DNA of 64,000 nucleotides from Alteribacillus sp041949975 (GTDB lineage: Bacteria; Bacillota; Bacilli; Bacillales; Marinococcaceae). The position numbers and the translations under genes were made by a program. The stretch spans positions 62,001 to 126,000 of the forward strand of contig NZ_JBHFQG010000008.1 in assembly GCF_041949975.1 (NCBI RefSeq), written 5' to 3'. Positions 60,504-64,000 of the stretch are shown here, piece after piece (the stretch's first letter is position 1; every line of letters begins with the position of its first letter). The notes beneath the pieces were generated by a model, which saw nothing but the letters and a program-made list of their open reading frames with translations, was not told the DNA's origin and did no database searches.

Positions 60504-61580
60504 ATGGTAAAAGGAAAGGAATGGATATGGCTTCAGCGTCTTTTGCTAATAGCTGTTTTTCTTTTCATTATATATTTATTAAGTTTGCTGAAACCAATTT
60601 GGTCTTCCTTTTTAAATGTTGCTGGAAAAGTAATGCTTCCTTTTGTTATCGCTGCTATTATTGCTTATTTACTTCACCCTGTGATTGATTTTCTACAAAA
60701 GCGTCATATACCTAGAGCACTTTCTATTTTATTTGTCTATGTGGTGTTTTTTGGAGGAGGTGCATGGTTTGTTTGGTATTTTAGTCCAGTATTGTACAAC
60801 CAGATTGAAAAGTTTACACGATATCTTCCGGAATATTTCGAACAATTATATACACTCTTTTCCAATCTGCATCATCGAATTGATACTCTTCCTCCTGCCA
60901 TTCATAATACGATTGAGTTAGCGTTTGATCAAACAGAAACAAAACTGGGAGATAGTATGAAAGGCTTAATAAATAAATGGAGAAATATTGTAGAATTTAT
61001 TGTTCTTCTTCTGCTGCTTCCATTTCTGGTGTTTTACCTGTTAAAGGATTTGAAGGCAATTGAAAGAACAATAAAGCGTTTTGTTCCCAGCAAATGGAGA
61101 GACGAAGGAGAATTGCTTGCAGGAGCAGTTGATGAAGCACTTGGAGATTATATAAGAGGCCAGTTCATGGTTGCTGGAGCAGTCGGGCTTCTATCTGCTT
61201 TAGGTTTATGGATTATAAATATTCCGAATGCCATTTTGCTTGGTTTGTTTATAGCTATTACAGACATTATCCCTTATTTTGGCCCAATATTGGGAGCTGC
61301 TCCTGCATTAATGGCAGCTGCTTCTATCTCTACAAGCAAATTGATTATAACGATTATTCTCTTATTTGTTATTCAGCAAATAGAAGGAAATTTTTTATCT
61401 CCTTACGTTGTTGGCAGAAATGTTCATTTACATCCATTAGTAATTGTTTTTGCTCTATTGTTAGGATTTGAATTAGCTGGCTTTATCGGACTTTTTATAG
61501 CAGTACCATTATTTGTTGTGATAAATAATATTTTCCATACATTTAAGCAGCGGAAAGTTACTTTAAAAAGAACCCCTTAA
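60504..61580 (+). CDS. yrrI: AI-2E family transporter (YrrI)
   Basis: 358 aa, about seven or eight TM helices with the family core LLPFLVFYLLKDL and GLFIAITDIIPYFGPILGAAPA, then QQIEGNFLSPYVVGRNVHLHPLVV-type sequence. The family includes putative autoinducer or ion exporters; YrrI's substrate is unknown. ATG at 60504 follows AAGGAGGGGG. The last 23 bp overlap the convergent proline dehydrogenase gene. alaS, its neighbour in B. subtilis, is not in the window. Confidence 0.9.
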   Translation: MVKGKEWIWLQRLLLIAVFLFIIYLLSLLKPIWSSFLNVAGKVMLPFVIAAIIAYLLHPVIDFLQKRHIPRALSILFVYVVFFGGGAWFVWYFSPVLYNQIEKFTRYLPEYFEQLYTLFSNLHHRIDTLPPAIHNTIELAFDQTETKLGDSMKGLINKWRNIVEFIVLLLLLPFLVFYLLKDLKAIERTIKRFVPSKWRDEGELLAGAVDEALGDYIRGQFMVAGAVGLLSALGLWIINIPNAILLGLFIAITDIIPYFGPILGAAPALMAAASISTSKLIITIILLFVIQQIEGNFLSPYVVGRNVHLHPLVIVFALLLGFELAGFIGLFIAVPLFVVINNIFHTFKQRKVTLKRTP

Positions 61581-62469
61581 ATGCAAAAGCGACATTTTGG
61601 GGCCTTTCAGCCAAGCGCCTCATAAAATAACCATACCAATCATTTCCAAATGGGACATAAGTTCTAAAATGATATCCTTCATTTACTAATTGCTTTTGCA
61701 TATCTACTCGAAAACCATAAAGCATTTGGAATTCAAACAAGTCTCTTGGAATATTGTTTTCTTTAACGAATTGTTTCGTTTGGTTAATGATGTTATGGTC
61801 GTGGGTTGCTATCGCCGTATAACTTCCATTGCAAAGATGCTGTTTAATAATTTTAATAAAATTATTGTCGATGTCTTGCTTATTTTGTAAAGCAACTTCT
61901 GGAGGTTCTCTGTATGCTCCTTTAACAAGACGCAGTGGAATTCCTTTTAATGCTTCAACATCATCAGCAGCACGGTGTAAATATGCTTGTATGACTGTAC
62001 CTACGTTGTCATGTTTTTTTCGCAGTTCATTTAATATATCGATAGTCAGCTGATAATGACTATAATCTTCCATGTCAATCCTAACAAATATATTATATTG
62101 ATCAGCAGCAGAAAGAATTTTAACCATGTTATCCATACATAAATTCTGGTTAATATCAAGGCCAAGCTGGGTCAATTTTAAGGATAGGTTGCAATTAACT
62201 TTTTCTTCAGCAATCGCATCCAACGTTTTAATACAATAATCCGCTGACTTTAATGCTTCCGTTTTTTCTGTGACAAATTCACCAAGATGGTCTACCGTAC
62301 ACATTATCCCCTTCTGGTTTAATTTACGTACGGCCTCCATTGCGCTTGGAATATCTTCTCCAGCTACTACACTGGAAGCTCCTAACTTTAACCCCCAACG
62401 TTTTGCACTTTTGTTTAAGGTACGGTTTTTAGAAAGAAATAGGAAGAAATTTCTGGAAACATTTTTCAT
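61558..62469 (-). CDS. Proline dehydrogenase (PutB/FadM type)
   Basis: 303 aa monofunctional FAD enzyme oxidising proline to P5C. Barrel motifs visible: NLSLKLTQLGLDIN, VRIDMEDYSHYQLT, VIQAYLHRAADDVE, LRLVKGAYREPPE and the substrate-site GNDWYGYFMRRLAERP. GGAAGG precedes the ATG. It is downstream of the P5C dehydrogenase gene in the same direction, with a strong hairpin between them. Gene names vary (putB, putM, fadM), so none is assigned. Confidence 0.94.
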   Translation of the reverse strand: MKNVSRNFFLFLSKNRTLNKSAKRWGLKLGASSVVAGEDIPSAMEAVRKLNQKGIMCTVDHLGEFVTEKTEALKSADYCIKTLDAIAEEKVNCNLSLKLTQLGLDINQNLCMDNMVKILSAADQYNIFVRIDMEDYSHYQLTIDILNELRKKHDNVGTVIQAYLHRAADDVEALKGIPLRLVKGAYREPPEVALQNKQDIDNNFIKIIKQHLCNGSYTAIATHDHNIINQTKQFVKENNIPRDLFEFQMLYGFRVDMQKQLVNEGYHFRTYVPFGNDWYGYFMRRLAERPQNVAFAFKGFFLK

Positions 62470-62492
62470 TTTTATCTTCCTTCCCTAATATG

Positions 62493-62524
62493 TCTCTCCG
62501 CGAACTTTATAAGCCGCGGAGAGA
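62493..62524. other. Intercistronic hairpin between the two proline genes
   Basis: 10-bp perfect stem TCTCTCCGCG/CGCGGAGAGA with a 12-base loop and no T run. It may protect the upstream mRNA end or set expression ratios. Confidence 0.65.
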
Positions 62525-62534
62525 AGGATACGAT

Positions 62535-64000
62535 CTAAAATTGATCAGTTACAGTTTTCGGCTGCATGAACATGAGAAGGTAATCTGGTCCTCCGGCTTT
62601 AGAATCTGTACCGGACATGTTAAAACCTCCAAAAGGCTGATATCCTACAATAGCAGCTGTACAGCCTCTGTTAAAATAAAGGTTGCCTACGTGGAATTCC
62701 TCACGTGCTTTTTCTAAATGGGCGCGATTGTTAGAAATCACCGCGCCTGTTAACCCGTATTCCGTGTTATTTGCAATGTCTAAAGCTTCTTGAAAGCTTT
62801 GGGCTTTGGAAAAGGCGACAACAGGACCGAATATTTCCTCTTGCATTAGCCTTGCATCAGGTGAAAGATCTGCAAAAACGGTTGGTCTTACAAAGTAGCC
62901 GTCCGCTGCATTACCTTCTCCTCCAGCCATTAATCTGCCTTCGGATTTGCCTATATCAATATACTTCATTACTTTATCGTGTGCCGCCTGATCGTTTAAT
63001 GGCCCCATGAAATTATTAAAATCTTGCGGTGTACCAACTGTAAGCTCTTTCGTTTTTGCTGCTGTTTTTTCTAACACTTCATCATAAAGCTCCTTATGAA
63101 CCACTGCTCTAGAACAAGCAGAACATTTTTGACCGGAAAAACCAAAAGCAGAATATATAATGGAATCAACTGCTACATTTACATCGGCCTCTTTATCAAC
63201 GATAATCGTATCTTTACCGCCCATTTCAATGCTGCAGCGTTTAAGCCATATTTGACCTGGCTGTACTTTCGCTGCTTTTTCATAGATGCTGATTCCAACT
63301 TCTTTTGAACCGGTAAAGTTAACAAATCTAGTTTTTGGATGTTCTACTAAATAGTCACCGATCTCAGCGCCGCTTCCCGGAATAAAATTCACAACGCCTG
63401 CAGGCATACCGCCTTCTTCCAGAGCCTCCATAAATTTGTAAGCTATTACAGGTGTCGTGCTCGCTGGTTTTAGTAAAACAGTATTACCACACACCATAGG
63501 CCCTACAGTAGTGCCTGCCATAATAGCAAATGCGAAATTCCATGGAGAAATGGTCACGCCAACTCCTAACGGTATATACGTAAATGTATTATTTTCTACC
63601 TTTTCGCGGCTGTGTATGGGCATGCCGTCTTTTAAGCGAAGCATTTGCCTTCCGTAATATTCCAGGAAATCAATTGCTTCTGCTGTATCAGCATCTGCTT
63701 CCTTCCATGGTTTTCCTGCTTCATATACAAGATAGGCTGAAAACTCATGTTTTCTTCGTCTTACGATAGCAGCTGAGCGGAAAAGAACGTTTGCTCGAGC
63801 TTCGGCGGACCATTTTTTCCAAGTCTCAAATACTTCCCAGGCTTTTTTCATAGCTGATTCTGCATGTTCCTTCGTAGCTTTAGAAACATATCCAACCACT
63901 TCTTTTTTGTTTGCAGGGTTTTCTGAGAATATTTTGTCTTCTGTTGTTATACGTTCCCCGCCAATAATAAGAGGATATTCTTGCCCTAATTGAGATTTGA
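62535..64000 (-). CDS. 1-pyrroline-5-carboxylate dehydrogenase, N-terminus cut by the window edge
   Basis: NAD-dependent oxidation of P5C to glutamate. The frame stays open past GTG 63899 to the right edge (IIGGERITTEDKIFSENPANKKEVVG is in frame), so that GTG is internal and the real start is outside. ALDH motifs: SPWNFAFAIMAGT, NTVLLKPAS, FTGSKEVG, EMGGKDTIIV, catalytic Cys in GQKCSACSRA, and GGFNMSGTDSKAGGPDYLLMFMQ, which is typical of the PutC/RocA group. Confidence 0.94.
   Translation of the reverse strand, partial: KSQLGQEYPLIIGGERITTEDKIFSENPANKKEVVGYVSKATKEHAESAMKKAWEVFETWKKWSAEARANVLFRSAAIVRRRKHEFSAYLVYEAGKPWKEADADTAEAIDFLEYYGRQMLRLKDGMPIHSREKVENNTFTYIPLGVGVTISPWNFAFAIMAGTTVGPMVCGNTVLLKPASTTPVIAYKFMEALEEGGMPAGVVNFIPGSGAEIGDYLVEHPKTRFVNFTGSKEVGISIYEKAAKVQPGQIWLKRCSIEMGGKDTIIVDKEADVNVAVDSIIYSAFGFSGQKCSACSRAVVHKELYDEVLEKTAAKTKELTVGTPQDFNNFMGPLNDQAAHDKVMKYIDIGKSEGRLMAGGEGNAADGYFVRPTVFADLSPDARLMQEEIFGPVVAFSKAQSFQEALDIANNTEYGLTGAVISNNRAHLEKAREEFHVGNLYFNRGCTAAIVGYQPFGGFNMSGTDSKAGGPDYLLMFMQPKTVTDQF

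Overview
The window reads as chromosome of a low-GC, Gram-positive, endospore-forming member of the Bacillaceae. Almost every gene has a recognisable Bacillus subtilis counterpart, and long stretches keep B. subtilis gene order. Spore genes are present (spo0B, safA, coxA, bofC, spoVB, an RsfA-like regulator), heme synthesis is of the Firmicute hemEHY type, and 6S RNA and a T-box lie where they lie in Bacillus. Many proteins are rich in Asp and Glu, which could fit a salt- or alkali-tolerant relative, but genus and species cannot be fixed from this sequence.

Layout. 1-13,912: a PCYCGC protein, the ecsABC transporter, the yhaA hydrolase, ccdA, the liaFS(R) envelope-stress system with a broken liaR, the class A penicillin-binding protein pbpF, and the hemE-hemH-hemY operon. 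This follows the B. subtilis ecs-yhaA-pbpF-hemEHY neighbourhood. 13,951-17,244: a junction holding a dispersed repeat, a sulfonate/nitrate-type ABC operon and a small Gln-rich protein. 17,430-61,580: a second B. subtilis-like block running spo0B-obg-pheB-pheA, (intron remnant), niaR, safA-coxA, yebC, bofC-ruvAB, queA-tgt-yajC, yrzE, yrbG, spoVB, comN, secD/secF, yrvD-recJ-apt, relA-dtd, hisS-aspS, 6S RNA, tcdA, rarA, cymR-iscS-mnmA, yrrB-recD2 and, after a second copy of the repeat, an AI-2E family transporter (yrrI). 61,558-64,000: a proline catabolic pair (P5C dehydrogenase, proline dehydrogenase), whose first gene runs off the right edge.

How the genes work together. Most are housekeeping: branch migration (ruvAB), RecJ/RecD2/RarA recombination, queuosine (queA-tgt), Sec translocation (yajC, secD, secF), stringent response and purine salvage (relA, apt), aminoacylation (hisS-aspS behind a T-box), and sulfur metabolism with tRNA thiolation (cymR-iscS-mnmA). 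Spore morphogenesis genes are interleaved with them, as in other Bacillus.

The unusual content is decay and structure rather than a new enzymatic system. There is a group IIC intron deleted to about 640 bp just past the pheA terminator. liaR carries two lesions, spo0B has a one-base frameshift in a T run, and BofC is reduced to its N-terminal domain. Three members of a hairpin-ended intergenic repeat family are present. A structured RNA with its own promoter-like sequence and terminator lies between apt and relA. A hairpin encloses the coxA ribosome binding site. I found no CRISPR array, tRNA, rRNA, prophage or defence island.
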